A stretch of 41,783 nt of DNA from Actinomycetes bacterium (lineage in GTDB: Bacteria; Actinomycetota; Acidimicrobiia; Acidimicrobiales; RAAP-2). The position numbers and the translations under genes are program-made. The DNA lies in NCBI GenBank assembly GCA_021794655.1, contig JAJYQJ010000038.1, positions 1 through 41,783 on the forward strand, in the 5' to 3' direction. Shown here one piece after another: positions 32,624 through 41,753 of this stretch (position 1 is its first letter; every line of letters starts with the position of its first letter). The notes below the pieces were generated by a model. That model was not told the origin of the DNA. It worked only from the letters and a program-made list of their open reading frames with translations, and did no database searches.

Positions 32624-34359
32624 AGCACCTCTGAAGCGACGCTCGACGCGAAGACAGTATCGGTATCCGTCCCCGATCTCATAAGCGAGCCAGGAAGCTC
32701 CCCTGTGAACGCGCCTTCATGTACGATCTCTGAACCGTTCACAAAGACGTGCTGAACGCCAGTCGCCTCTGCGTAGAGCCGACTGGCGCCACCAGGCAGA
32801 TCGTCTCTCGTCCGCTCGGGTAGGTGGCCGATCCGTTCGGGGTCGAACACTACAATGTCTGCCCAGTAGCCTTCGGCGATACGGCCCCGGTCGCGCAACC
32901 CGTAGAACCGGGCCGGAACGTCGGAGAGTTGATGAATAGCCTCCTCCCAACTCAACAACGAGCGCTCTCTCACCCCATCTCCGAGCAGCGACGTCGAGTA
33001 GATCGCGCCGCACATCATATCGAGGTGGGCGCCCGCGTCGGATCCTCCGACGATCGTGCGAGGATCCAACCAGGCCTTCGCTCGCATCTCCCAGTCAGCC
33101 TCCGACTCCGGGATAGGCGGGCGCAACCCCGTACGAAGTCCGTCTTCGACGACGATGTCCAACAACGCGTCGAAAGGTTCCTGGCCGCGTTCTTTGGCGA
33201 CGTCGCCGACGGATCTTCCCTCGTAGGCCGCCGTCGAGTCGGAAAACGTCTCCTCTAATACCAATCTCTTCCAGACGGAGAGATGCTTCAGTATTCCCGC
33301 TTCGTCGGACTGGGCGCCTCGATCGAGGCGTTCTCGAACCTCTCGATCGCTGAGCGCCGCAATCTTGTCGGCCTTGGGTAACGAGAGAACGTCCCTCCAA
33401 CCCGGCAAGCCGTCCAGGATCGCTCCTGACTCGAAGCAGAGTCGCAGCCGCATTGTATGGGGCAACGTAAGCGCTATAACTCCTGCTCCTCGTCGTGCGG
33501 CTTTCGTCGAAGCCTCGAGCTGATGGGCTGTTCCATCTGGATTCGCCGCGGATATGCCGAGCACATTCCAGTTGACCGGTCGATCTGCGGCGAGCGAGAT
33601 ATCTGCCATGAGCTCTACCTCGTCGTCGCTGAACCCGTTCAACGCTCCAGGAACGATCAGCTCAACGGTCGTGCCGGGGTGCTTCGAGACGACACTCGCG
33701 AGCGCAATCAGCTCTCTTCTCTCCGCTGAGCGCGACGGAACGGGATTGCCGTCACCGTCGTGATGGGTGTGTGCGAGCGATGTCGAGAACCCGAGCGCAC
33801 CCTCTGAGAGTCCTCGATCGAGTAGCGCAACCATAGCTTCGATCTCTGAGTCGTTCGCCGCATTTCCGACAGCTCTATCACCCATCACGACGCGGCGGAC
33901 TGCCGAATGTCCCACCAAGAACCCGGCGTTCACACCGATTCCAGAGTCGAGGCGACTAAGCCAATCCCCGAAGCCGTCCCAGTCCCAGCTAAGACCGCTC
34001 TCGAGAGCAGCGAGCGGCATACCTTCCACCCGTGCCATCATCTTTGTCAGATACTCTCCGTCTTCACGGCCGCACGGGGCGAGAGAGAACCCGCAGTTGC
34101 CGCCGAGAACCGTAGTCACCCCGTGAAGCGGAGACGGACTCGCGGCCGGGTCCCAGAAGAGTTGAGCGTCGTAGTGGGTGTGGAGGTCTACAAACCCCGG
34201 GCAGACGATCATCCCCTCTGCGTCAACTACTCGAGACGCCTGCTCCTGACGGTCTCCAATCGCGACAATTCGTCCGTTTTCGATGCCGACGTCACTAACC
34301 GTCGAGGGAGCGCCTGTCCCATCGACCAGCGTCGCACCCTTGATCACCAGATCCAGCAT
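32611..34359 (-). CDS. N-acyl-D-amino-acid deacylase family amidohydrolase
   Basis: 582 residues, start fixed by GGAGG 8 nt upstream of the ATG at 34359. Residues 1-50 are the N-terminal beta-sandwich (LDLVIKGATLVDGTG), and VCPGFVDLHTHYD carries metal ligands His60 and His62. GGNCGFSLAPC holds the Cys ligand typical of D-aminoacylases, and VGGSDAGAHLDMM the catalytic Asp. The C-terminal GRIAEGYWADIVVFDPERIG returns to the sandwich. Family members remove acyl groups from N-acyl-D-amino acids, or act on related imides; the substrate here is unknown. Confidence 0.87.
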   Translation of the reverse strand: MLDLVIKGATLVDGTGAPSTVSDVGIENGRIVAIGDRQEQASRVVDAEGMIVCPGFVDLHTHYDAQLFWDPAASPSPLHGVTTVLGGNCGFSLAPCGREDGEYLTKMMARVEGMPLAALESGLSWDWDGFGDWLSRLDSGIGVNAGFLVGHSAVRRVVMGDRAVGNAANDSEIEAMVALLDRGLSEGALGFSTSLAHTHHDGDGNPVPSRSAERRELIALASVVSKHPGTTVELIVPGALNGFSDDEVELMADISLAADRPVNWNVLGISAANPDGTAHQLEASTKAARRGAGVIALTLPHTMRLRLCFESGAILDGLPGWRDVLSLPKADKIAALSDREVRERLDRGAQSDEAGILKHLSVWKRLVLEETFSDSTAAYEGRSVGDVAKERGQEPFDALLDIVVEDGLRTGLRPPIPESEADWEMRAKAWLDPRTIVGGSDAGAHLDMMCGAIYSTSLLGDGVRERSLLSWEEAIHQLSDVPARFYGLRDRGRIAEGYWADIVVFDPERIGHLPERTRDDLPGGASRLYAEATGVQHVFVNGSEIVHEGAFTGELPGSLMRSGTDTDTVFASSVASEVLATS

Positions 34360-34535
34360 TTCAGCACCTCCATTTCTTGCTCCACTGAGCCAACACCCCA
34401 TTGCTCTCGATAGAGACTAGCGCTCCGCTCCTCGATCACGGTCATGTGGCAGTCTCAACGCTACAAGGGCGCGCTCTCCATGTGAGGAATTGGAACTACA
34501 CTCGCGACAGCACCTGGCTTTGAGAGGAGGGGAAC

Positions 34536-35138
34536 ATGGGACCGATCGAGGAGATGCGGCCCCGACTCGCGCTGGCCTTCAGCGAAGCGGTCGCCGCCTA
34601 CGACTTAGCGACCGGTGAGCACTCACGCCGAGTCGGCGCCCTCGCCCGTGCGGTCGGAGTCACACTAACTCTTGGCGAAGCGGACCTCGAAGCGCTCACC
34701 TATGCAGGGATGCTCCACGATCTCGGGAAGCTCGGAGTTCCGGAGCGAACTTTGGGCTGGCCGGGCTCGCTCGACGCGGCGCAGTGGCGGGAGATAAGAC
34801 GCCATCCAACCGTCGGCGCAGGCATGGTGCGCTCGTGCTGCATGCAGCCAGAGGGGTACTACTGCGGCGAGTTCGAACTCGTCGCAACGGGCATCGAGGC
34901 CCACCACGAGCGATTCGACGGCTCCGGTTACCCTGCGGGCTACGCGGGAGAGGAGATCTCGCTAATCGGCCGTATCCTCGCTCTCGTCGACGTCTACGAC
35001 TCGATGACCGAAGAGCGTAACTACCGGCGACACGTCTTTTCCTCCAACGAAGCTCTCGACTATCTAGCTGAGAACTCCGGCACGCTCTTCGATCCAGGGC
35101 TTGTCCCGGCCGTCGTAGAGGTCGCCCGGCGCACGTAG
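34536..35138 (+). CDS. HD-GYP domain protein (putative cyclic-di-GMP phosphodiesterase)
   Basis: 200 residues, a stand-alone HD-GYP domain without sensor or receiver. GAGAGGAGG lies just upstream of the ATG. GEHSRRVGALARAV, AGMLHDLGKLGVPE (the HD pair), HPTVGAGM, HHERFDGSGYPAG (the GYP motif) and RILALVDVYDSMTEERNYR are all present. Metal ligands appear intact, so it could hydrolyse cyclic-di-GMP. A 15-bp motif repeated after 20 bp (CGTAGAGGTCGCCCG) overlaps the stop codon and may have shortened the C-terminus. Confidence 0.87.
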   Translation: MGPIEEMRPRLALAFSEAVAAYDLATGEHSRRVGALARAVGVTLTLGEADLEALTYAGMLHDLGKLGVPERTLGWPGSLDAAQWREIRRHPTVGAGMVRSCCMQPEGYYCGEFELVATGIEAHHERFDGSGYPAGYAGEEISLIGRILALVDVYDSMTEERNYRRHVFSSNEALDYLAENSGTLFDPGLVPAVVEVARRT

Positions 35139-35225
35139 AGGTCGCCCGCGGAGCGTAGAGAACCCCAGTATCCCAAGCCAAGAGTGCCGTCGTTGGCGGT
35201 CGACGCAAACTGCGAGCGAGAACGA

Positions 35226-36689
35226 CTAAGACCCGGGGAGCTGATGACTTAGAATCACGCGCGGTCTCGTGAACTCCCTCATACCCTCTGGACCCAGCTC
35301 GAGGCCGAATCCCGAGTCCTTCCAACCACCCATCGGCGCACGGTAGTCCATCGCAGACATCCCGTGGGCGTTTATGAACACCGTTCCAGCGTTGAGCCTT
35401 CGTGCTACGTCTGCCGCGAGGTCGGCATCTCTGCTCCATATCGACGCACAGAGCCCAAACGAGGACACGTTGGCCGCTTCGACTGCGCCGTCGATACTGC
35501 TGTAGGAAAGTATCGGGAGTGCGGGTCCGAACTGTTCTTCTACGACGATTCGCGAATCGCTAGGCGGGGAAACGACGAGCGTGGGTGAGACGAAGTAGCC
35601 CCCTGCCCCCAAGTCGTCGTCACGAATACTTCCTGGTTGCAGTGTTCGTGCACCTCGTGTGTGTGCCTCGTCGATCATCTCTTCAACACGGTCTCTACCG
35701 GCGGCGGTGTGCATCGGGCCCATCGTCACGCCTTCTACGAGGCCGTCGCCGACGACTTCACCTGAGATCCGTTCAACCATCGCGTCGAGAAGTTCTCCGA
35801 GGCGGTCTTCGTGTACGTAGAGACGCTTTATCGCCATGCAGACCTGACCGCTCGTCACGAACGCGGCGTCAAAGATAGCTCCGGCGAGGGTCGAATCGAT
35901 CTCGACGTCGGGTGCGATGATCGCGGCGTCGTTGCCGCCGAGCTCCAAGACGACGGGCTTGGTCCTCTGGGCGGCGGAGGTCATGACGGCGCGGCCGGTC
36001 GCGACGCCACCGGTGAACGAGACCATGTCGACGTCGGGATGCGAGACGAGGTTCGCGCCGATCGAGGCGTCGGGACCGTTGACGATGTTTACCGTACCCG
36101 GGGGCAATACTTCGCTCAACGCAACCGTCGCGGCGAGGACGGCGCCGGGGCAAGTCGGTGGGGCCTTCACGACGACGGTGTTGCCCGCCAAGAGAGCGGG
36201 CAGGACCTTGTTTGCCATTATCGAGACCGGCCAGTTGAACGGTAGGAGGGCCGCGACGACTCCTTGAGGAACCCACTCAACCTCAGTTCCACGCCCGACG
36301 TCACCGAGTACCCGCGGGGAGAGTGCGTCTCTTGCCATCGGTGAAAACGCGTCGGCCATCGCTGAAATTGTTCCGGTGTCGAACGCCGCTTCCCAGAGGA
36401 CCTTTCCGTGCTCTTTGGTCAACAGCTTCGCTAGATCGTCTTGATCGACCCTCGCGCTTGCGTTCTTCGCAGCAGACCTCACGAGGGCCGATCGTTCTTC
36501 GATGCTCAGGCCCGACCAGTTTGCGAGCGCGTTTCTAGCCGCGCTGACCGCTGTGTCGAGTTGGTCCGAGGAGACGGCCGGAGCGTCGAGGACGACCTCG
36601 CTCGGACGAGCGGGGTTGGTGACCGGATAGGTGCCGTCGTCGCCTTTGACGACCTCTCCACCAATTACGAGACCCAACTCATTGCTCAC
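35226..36689 (-). CDS. Aldehyde dehydrogenase (NAD(P)-dependent)
   Basis: 487 residues. Key motifs: LLPFNWPVSIMANKVLPALLAGNTVVVKAPP (cofactor site), SFTGGVATGRAVM, LELGGNDAAII (catalytic Glu), and SGQVCMAIKRLYV (catalytic Cys); EQFGPALPIL and FGLCASIWSRD follow. The GTG start has AAAGGAG 7-8 nt upstream. Family breadth prevents a substrate call; it could oxidise aldehydes released by the neighbouring catabolic operon. It is divergent from the amidohydrolase at 36855, and the intergenic region holds a 10-bp palindrome (CCACCGGTGG, 36739-36748). Confidence 0.9.
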   Translation of the reverse strand: MSNELGLVIGGEVVKGDDGTYPVTNPARPSEVVLDAPAVSSDQLDTAVSAARNALANWSGLSIEERSALVRSAAKNASARVDQDDLAKLLTKEHGKVLWEAAFDTGTISAMADAFSPMARDALSPRVLGDVGRGTEVEWVPQGVVAALLPFNWPVSIMANKVLPALLAGNTVVVKAPPTCPGAVLAATVALSEVLPPGTVNIVNGPDASIGANLVSHPDVDMVSFTGGVATGRAVMTSAAQRTKPVVLELGGNDAAIIAPDVEIDSTLAGAIFDAAFVTSGQVCMAIKRLYVHEDRLGELLDAMVERISGEVVGDGLVEGVTMGPMHTAAGRDRVEEMIDEAHTRGARTLQPGSIRDDDLGAGGYFVSPTLVVSPPSDSRIVVEEQFGPALPILSYSSIDGAVEAANVSSFGLCASIWSRDADLAADVARRLNAGTVFINAHGMSAMDYRAPMGGWKDSGFGLELGPEGMREFTRPRVILSHQLPGS

Positions 36690-36738
36690 CCGTTACTCCT
36701 TTAGCTCTGCCAGTTCCATCGGTCGCAGCTAGCGTTAC

Positions 36739-36748
36739 CCACCGGTGG
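36739..36748. promoter_or_regulatory. Palindrome in the ALDH/amidohydrolase intergenic region
   Basis: CCACCGGTGG is a perfect 10-bp palindrome located 50 bp from the aldehyde dehydrogenase start and 107 bp from the amidohydrolase start. A regulator site is possible; short palindromes also occur by chance. Confidence 0.25.
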
Positions 36749-36854
36749 ATCTTAATCGCAAAAAGCGCTAACCTCGCGCCTTGATGCCGAAATTTAAAGA
36801 CGATAGTTCGCCACACAGTGCGGTCGCGCGGCCATCTAAGACGTCGCGTACCTG

Positions 36855-38105
36855 ATGTCTTCGCCGCCAACTTCTGCTACTCCGACGACCCCTGGAGCCG
36901 GCGCTCCGGCTCGACATGGTCACCTCTTGCCTGATCCGAGTCCGCGGGAGATCAGAGTTCCGATCGTCTCGGTCGACGACCACTTGATCGAACCACCCGA
37001 TCTTTTCGAAGGCCGCATGCCCGAACGTTTCGTCGAGTCGGCGCCGCGAATCGTTGAACGAGACGACGGCGGTCAAGCGTGGAGCTACGAGGGAAAGCTC
37101 TTTCCAAACGTCGGGTTGAACGCGGTCGTCGGTCGCCCGAAGGAAGACTGGAGCATGGACCCGGCTCGTTTCGACGAGATGCGGCCGGGATGTTTTGACA
37201 TCGACGCACGCATTGCCGACATGGACATCGCGGGTATTTGGGCGTCACTTTGCTTCCCGTCGCTCGTCGCTGGATTCTGTGGATCGGTGTTCTCGCGCTC
37301 TACTGATCAAGATCTCGGGCTCGCGTGCGTGAGGGCCTGGAACGACTGGCACATAGAGGTGTGGGCTGGTAGTCACCCCGAGCGCATCATCGCGTTGCAA
37401 CTCCCGTGGCTTAAAGACGTAGAACTAGCGGCCGCAGAGGTGCGACGTAACGCTGAGCGAGGATTCAAAGCGGTGAGCTTCGCGGAGTTCCCGACTCAGC
37501 TCGGACTGCCGTCGATATTCTCGGGATACTGGGACCCGTTCTTCAAGGCTTGCGAGGAGACCGAGACCGTCGTTTGCCTCCACACTGGTGCTTCCGCGTG
37601 GGCGCCACTTCCCTCACCGGATCCACCGTTTGAACTGCTTCCAACCCTGTTTCCGGTAAACGCTCTCGTCGCGGCGGCGGAGTGGCTCTGGTCTGGAGTG
37701 CCGATCCGCTTTCCTCGGCTTAGCGTCGCACTATCAGAAGGAGGGATCGGCTGGGTACCGATGCTCATGGACAGGGTGGACTATGTAGTGGCGCACTCGG
37801 CGTCTGGAAACGAGTCGGTCTCGTGGCCGTCGGATTTGAAGCCGAGCGAAGTGTTGCGGCGTAACTTCTGGTTCTGCACGATAGACGATCCATCCGTTAT
37901 CAGGCTCCGTGACGTGATCGGGGTAGACCACATCATGGCCGAGTGTGACTATCCACACGCTGACTCGACGTGGCCGGACACCCAAGATGTCATCGCGTCT
38001 TCGCTACGAGACCTGCCGGAAGCAGAACTGAGGGCGGTTGCGGGTGGGAACGCGGCGCGCCTGTTTCGTCACCCGTTGCCCGAACGAGACGACTGGAGGG
38101 AGTAA
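36855..38105 (+). CDS. Amidohydrolase family protein (COG2159)
   Basis: 416 residues. A 35-residue Pro/Thr/Ala-rich lead precedes VPIVSVDDHLIEPPDLFEGRMPERF (DDH at 41-43), as in the protein at 3451. ALSEGGIGWVPMLMDRVDYVV and HIMAECDYPHADSTWP carry the C-terminal motifs. Many stretches are near identical to the 3451 paralogue (for example GRP-x-EDW, RAWNDWHIEVWAG), so the two probably act on related substrates. The final SD-like GGAGGGAG overlaps its stop codon and would serve the next gene. Confidence 0.85.
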   Translation: MSSPPTSATPTTPGAGAPARHGHLLPDPSPREIRVPIVSVDDHLIEPPDLFEGRMPERFVESAPRIVERDDGGQAWSYEGKLFPNVGLNAVVGRPKEDWSMDPARFDEMRPGCFDIDARIADMDIAGIWASLCFPSLVAGFCGSVFSRSTDQDLGLACVRAWNDWHIEVWAGSHPERIIALQLPWLKDVELAAAEVRRNAERGFKAVSFAEFPTQLGLPSIFSGYWDPFFKACEETETVVCLHTGASAWAPLPSPDPPFELLPTLFPVNALVAAAEWLWSGVPIRFPRLSVALSEGGIGWVPMLMDRVDYVVAHSASGNESVSWPSDLKPSEVLRRNFWFCTIDDPSVIRLRDVIGVDHIMAECDYPHADSTWPDTQDVIASSLRDLPEAELRAVAGGNAARLFRHPLPERDDWRE

Positions 38106-38146
38106 CTATAGATACCACGTTGTCGGCTGCGAGCCGAACGAGCGAT

Positions 38147-39604
38147 ATGCCGATCTCGTCGCCGGCGACTGCGGTGATCGACGCGGACGGACACGTCGTA
38201 GAACCGCCGTCGGCGTGGGAGAGCGTGAGCGAGGAGTACCGCCCTGTCATCACCTTGGACTCCTCGGGATACGAGCACGTTGTCGTAGCGGATAAGGAGA
38301 TCCTCGCGGTTCCACTCGGGACTCTAGCGACGCCTGGGTCGAGCTTTTCCGATACCGCGTCGTTCAAACCGCTCGGGGAAGCTCAAGCGGGAGGATCGGA
38401 CCCCGAGTTGCGGCTCGTCGATATGGACACCGAAGAGATCGACCAGGCCGTGCTCTTCCCGTCGGTCGGCCTCTACTTCGCGGCGATTGAGGACCCGAAG
38501 GCGGCGGTCGCGCTCGCACGAGCGTACAACGACTGGCTGGCTGGATACTGTAAAGCGGCCCCGACGCGACTGTTTGGAGCGGCGATGCTCCCACTGCAAG
38601 ACGTCGATGCGGCGATCTCGGAACTCCATCGAGCGGTTGGCGATCTCGGATTTCCTGCGGCGTTCGTAAGACCGAACCCGTGCAACGGCCGATCCCTCCC
38701 GGATAGGGCCTACGACCCACTGTGGAGCGCGATCGAAGAGATCGGACTCCCGATCGGGATCCATGAAGGAAGCTCGGTGATCATCCCAACTCTCGGCTCC
38801 GAGCGTCCGTTCAACCCGCTCGTTCTCCACGCGGTTTCACACTCCTTCGAGGAGATGCTCAGCTGCGCCCAGATGATCGCGTTCGGCGTGCTCGAGCGTC
38901 ACCCGAAGATGAACGTCGTGTTCTTGGAGTCGAGCGGCGGTTGGGTGCCGTTCTGGATGGAACGTCTCGACGAACAGGCTGAGACGTTCGGCGGGTTCTG
39001 CCCGGAGATGAAGCTGAAGCCGAGCGAGTACTTCTCGCGCCAGTGCTTCATCAGCTACGAGGTCGACGAAAAGACACTGCCCTCTCTCACACCGTTCATC
39101 GGTGAGGACCGGATCGTATGGGGATCTGACTACCCACACCACGACGCGACGTTCCCCGGTGCGGTCGACGCGCTCCGAAAGACGATGTCGCCTCTTCCTC
39201 CGAGCGCGCAGTCCAAGATTATCGGAGGAAACGCGAGGAGGGTGTACCGCCTCCCGTCGAGATACGTCGGCGCGGCGGCACTCGTCGACGACTACTTCGC
39301 AGCGGTGACCTCCAGAGATCCGAAGTGGCTTAAGAGTCTGTTCGCAACAGACGCAGTCGTTGTGTCGGGGGAGATGCGGATCGACGGAGTTGGCTCTATC
39401 GTCGAGTTCTACCGCAACGGCGCGTTCAAGTTCGACGATCTGCGACCTCGACCCGGACCGCTCGAGGTCGCCGGGGAGAAGGTCGAAGTGGACATAGACC
39501 TGCGTCTTGGTGGGACCGACTCCGCCGTCCACGATACGTTCAAAATTGCCGACGGTCGAATAGTTCACCTCGACATCTCGACACTGCCGTCCGTTTTATC
39601 CTAG
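38147..39604 (+). CDS. Amidohydrolase with C-terminal NTF2-like (SnoaL) domain
   Basis: 485 residues from ATG 38147. The amidohydrolase part carries VIDADGHVVEPPSAWESVSEEYRP at residues 10-33 and the second-half landmark RIVWGSDYPHHDATFPG. From about residue 375 a second domain begins (LVDDYFAAVTSRDPKWLKSLFATDAVVVSGEMRIDGVGSIVEFYRNGAF) which reads as a complete NTF2/SnoaL fold of about 110 residues ending HLDIS. This fusion differs from the single-domain paralogues at 3451 and 36855. The start is unclear: GGAGGGAG is followed 5-8 nt later by ATA (38108), then TTG (38120), then ATG (38147), all in frame. Confidence 0.8.
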   Translation: MPISSPATAVIDADGHVVEPPSAWESVSEEYRPVITLDSSGYEHVVVADKEILAVPLGTLATPGSSFSDTASFKPLGEAQAGGSDPELRLVDMDTEEIDQAVLFPSVGLYFAAIEDPKAAVALARAYNDWLAGYCKAAPTRLFGAAMLPLQDVDAAISELHRAVGDLGFPAAFVRPNPCNGRSLPDRAYDPLWSAIEEIGLPIGIHEGSSVIIPTLGSERPFNPLVLHAVSHSFEEMLSCAQMIAFGVLERHPKMNVVFLESSGGWVPFWMERLDEQAETFGGFCPEMKLKPSEYFSRQCFISYEVDEKTLPSLTPFIGEDRIVWGSDYPHHDATFPGAVDALRKTMSPLPPSAQSKIIGGNARRVYRLPSRYVGAAALVDDYFAAVTSRDPKWLKSLFATDAVVVSGEMRIDGVGSIVEFYRNGAFKFDDLRPRPGPLEVAGEKVEVDIDLRLGGTDSAVHDTFKIADGRIVHLDISTLPSVLS

Positions 39605-39614
39605 AGTCCTCCAG

Positions 39615-40040
39615 ATGATCGCAGACGGACCATCAATCAGGCTCTTGCCGCGCCTTGACTTAGACAACGAATTCTTTTGGACGAGCGGCGCGGACGGTCG
39701 CTTAAGATTCCTCCGCTGTAGAGCCTGTGAGTCGCTCGTCCACCCGCCAGCGCCGAGGTGCCCCTACTGCCTCGCGGGTTACCTCTCACCAGAACCGGTG
39801 AGCGGGCGCGGTATCTTGGAGTCGTTCACGGTCAACTACCAGCAGTGGATTCCAGGGAGCGAACGATACATCGTTGGACTCGTCTCGATGATCGAGCAGT
39901 CCGACGTGCGCTTGACGACGAACATCGTCGGCGCAGATCCCAAAGACGTCGAGATTGGCATGGAGGTTGAGGTCGTCTTCGAACATCAAGACGACGTATA
40001 CCTTCCGTTGTTTCGCCCGGTAGAGAGGAGCGCGAAGTGA
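39615..40040 (+). CDS. DUF35 Zn-ribbon / OB-fold protein, acyl-CoA-associated
   Basis: 141 residues. A zinc ribbon of two C-x2-C pairs (CRACESLVHPPAPRCPYC) is followed by a short OB-fold (GRGILESFTVNYQQWIP...YIVGLVSM). Family members bind CoA thioesters and form complexes with thiolase-fold proteins; in steroid side-chain degradation the ChsH2 DUF35 domain pairs with Ltp2. It begins 10 nt after the amidohydrolase stop and its stop overlaps the thiolase GTG as GTGA, so a physical partnership with the 40037 protein is likely. Confidence 0.85.
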   Translation: MIADGPSIRLLPRLDLDNEFFWTSGADGRLRFLRCRACESLVHPPAPRCPYCLAGYLSPEPVSGRGILESFTVNYQQWIPGSERYIVGLVSMIEQSDVRLTTNIVGADPKDVEIGMEVEVVFEHQDDVYLPLFRPVERSAK

Positions 40041-41260
40041 CCGGCGTGGTCCACGAAGAGCCGCTCGAGAAGCGCTCTATCATCTCGGGGATAGGCCAGT
40101 CCGAAGTCGGCCGCAAGCTCAATCGAAGTGATATCGACTTGACGGTGGAGGCGGCGATTCGCGCGATTGAAGATGCGGGGCTCACGAGGGACGACATCGA
40201 CGGGCTGGCGACGTATCCGGGGATGGGGGTTGGTACCCCGGGGTTTGCAGGACCGACTACCCCCGAAGTACAAGACGCGCTCCGCCTGGAACTCAACTGG
40301 CACGACGGGGGCGGCGAAGGTCCCGCTCAGATAAGGGCGGTGATTGCGGCGTGCCTCGCGGTCGGTGCGGGGCTCGCAAAGCACGTCCTCGTCTACCGTA
40401 CGGTGACCGAGTCGACCGCCCAAGGCGAGGGCGGAAGAAAAGGAATCGGAGGATCCGGCGGCGGTGGCGGTGGCGTGCCGCGGTTCTCCGGCTTCCTCCA
40501 GTGGTATCTACCGTTTGGAGCGGTCTCCGCGGCGAACTGGATAGCGCTCGTCGCCCAGCGCCGGTTCCACGAATTCGGACTGACGAGAGAGCAACTCGCT
40601 CAGATCGCGCTCAACGCTCGGCGTAACGCGGGGCTCAACGAGAACGCTGTATATAGAGATCCGATGTCTCTTGGAGACTACCTCGCGGCGCGCATGATCT
40701 CGACTCCGCTCTGTCTGTTCGACTGCGACGCGCCGAGCGACGGCGCGACCGCGGTGATCGTCTCACATCGCGACTACGCGAAAGACGCCCGCCATACGCC
40801 TATTCACGTCAACGCAGTCGGAACGGGCCTTAAAGGTCGTCCGAGCTGGGATCAGTTTGACGACATGACGTCGATGGCCGCACGGGACGCGGCTGCGTCG
40901 ATGTGGAAGCGAACCGAGTTGAAGCCGAGCGACGTCGACGTCGCGGAACTCTACGACGGGTTCTCGATACTCACGATGGTCTGGCTCGAAGCGATGGGGT
41001 TCTGCGATCGAGGAGAGAGCGGTCCTTTCGTCGAGGGTGGAGACCGGATCGCGCTGGGCGGTTCGCTACCGCTCAACACCGCCGGTGGCCAGCTCTCGGG
41101 AGGTCGGCTCCACGGCTTCGGCCTCCTCCACGAGGCCGTCGTTCAGCTACGAGGTGACGGCGGCGAACGCCAGGTGCCGAACAACCCCGAGGTCGCCGCC
41201 GTCTCGAACGGGGGCGGACCAATAGCCGGCTCGATGCTCTTGACCGCCCGTCCCCGCTGA
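40037..41260 (+). CDS. Thiolase-fold protein (Ltp2/SCP2-thiolase-like), probable aldolase
   Basis: 407 residues from a GTG start. It follows the lipid-transfer-protein thiolase branch: DLTVEAAIRAIEDAGLTRDDIDGL, a CoA-binding centre (AQIRAVIAACLAVGAGLAKHVLVYRT), the middle block FDCDAPSDGATAVIVS, and C-terminal DVAELYDGFSI, GGQLSGGRLHGFGLLHEAVVQLRG. At the usual nucleophile elbow the sequence is HDGGGEGPAQI with no Cys, as in Ltp2, which acts as a retro-aldolase instead of a condensing or thiolytic enzyme. A glycine run (GGSGGGGGG) lies near residue 140. Partner is the DUF35 protein at 39615. Confidence 0.82.
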   Translation: MTGVVHEEPLEKRSIISGIGQSEVGRKLNRSDIDLTVEAAIRAIEDAGLTRDDIDGLATYPGMGVGTPGFAGPTTPEVQDALRLELNWHDGGGEGPAQIRAVIAACLAVGAGLAKHVLVYRTVTESTAQGEGGRKGIGGSGGGGGGVPRFSGFLQWYLPFGAVSAANWIALVAQRRFHEFGLTREQLAQIALNARRNAGLNENAVYRDPMSLGDYLAARMISTPLCLFDCDAPSDGATAVIVSHRDYAKDARHTPIHVNAVGTGLKGRPSWDQFDDMTSMAARDAAASMWKRTELKPSDVDVAELYDGFSILTMVWLEAMGFCDRGESGPFVEGGDRIALGGSLPLNTAGGQLSGGRLHGFGLLHEAVVQLRGDGGERQVPNNPEVAAVSNGGGPIAGSMLLTARPR

Positions 41261-41361
41261 GGGAGGTAGCGGGGGCATGCCGCAGACTCAGTTGTAATCG
41301 CCGCGCGTCCAAGACACCCAGACGGCGGCGCCTGAAACCAGTAGCGCTACTATGTAGCAGC

Positions 41362-41532
41362 ATGGAACGACCTCTCGCTCCACTCGTACCCATCAACGAG
41401 GACCGCTGGCAGGATCTCGTGGCAAGTGGCCACGTCCTCACCGCGACCGGAGAGGGTGACGTCGCCGATGACGCACCGAACGACTACGGCATCGACGCTT
41501 CGGGCCTGTTGGCCGCAGTACGTGCCGAGTAG
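41362..41532 (+). pseudogene. Antitoxin C-terminal fragment (Phd-like)
   Basis: 56 codons from ATG 41362. RPLAPLVPINEDRWQDLVASGHVLTATGEGDVADDAPNDYGIDASGLLAAVRAE matches the second half of Phd-type antitoxins (after the G-x-PVA-x-LVP strand), so the DNA-binding N-terminus is missing. Just upstream, an in-frame stop (TAG at 41354-41356) closes the frame. No toxin gene follows. It could instead be a short intact protein, but the abrupt start inside a known motif argues for a remnant. Confidence 0.5.
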
Positions 41533-41753
41533 AGCACTCGCTCAAGTCGAGGCCCAAAGAGTGGTAATCATCGTTGGCCCGGCTTCGGTTGCGCTCATTC
41601 GAGATGAGCCCCTTAGGAGGTAACATTAGTCGGGCGTCTTGCCGTCTCATCCGTAAGGTCGTGGCACATTGAGCCGACCGCGGCCGCAACCCCCTTCTGT
41701 GAGGGAGGGGTCAAGGCCGACGGCGAAATGAGTGAGCACCGTTGCACGAATTG

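Noticed and set aside
38837-39568. Long minus-strand open frame (243 codons) opposite the amidohydrolase fusion
   Set aside because: Low-complexity shadow with the composition of antisense GC-rich coding DNA; no start signal or domain.
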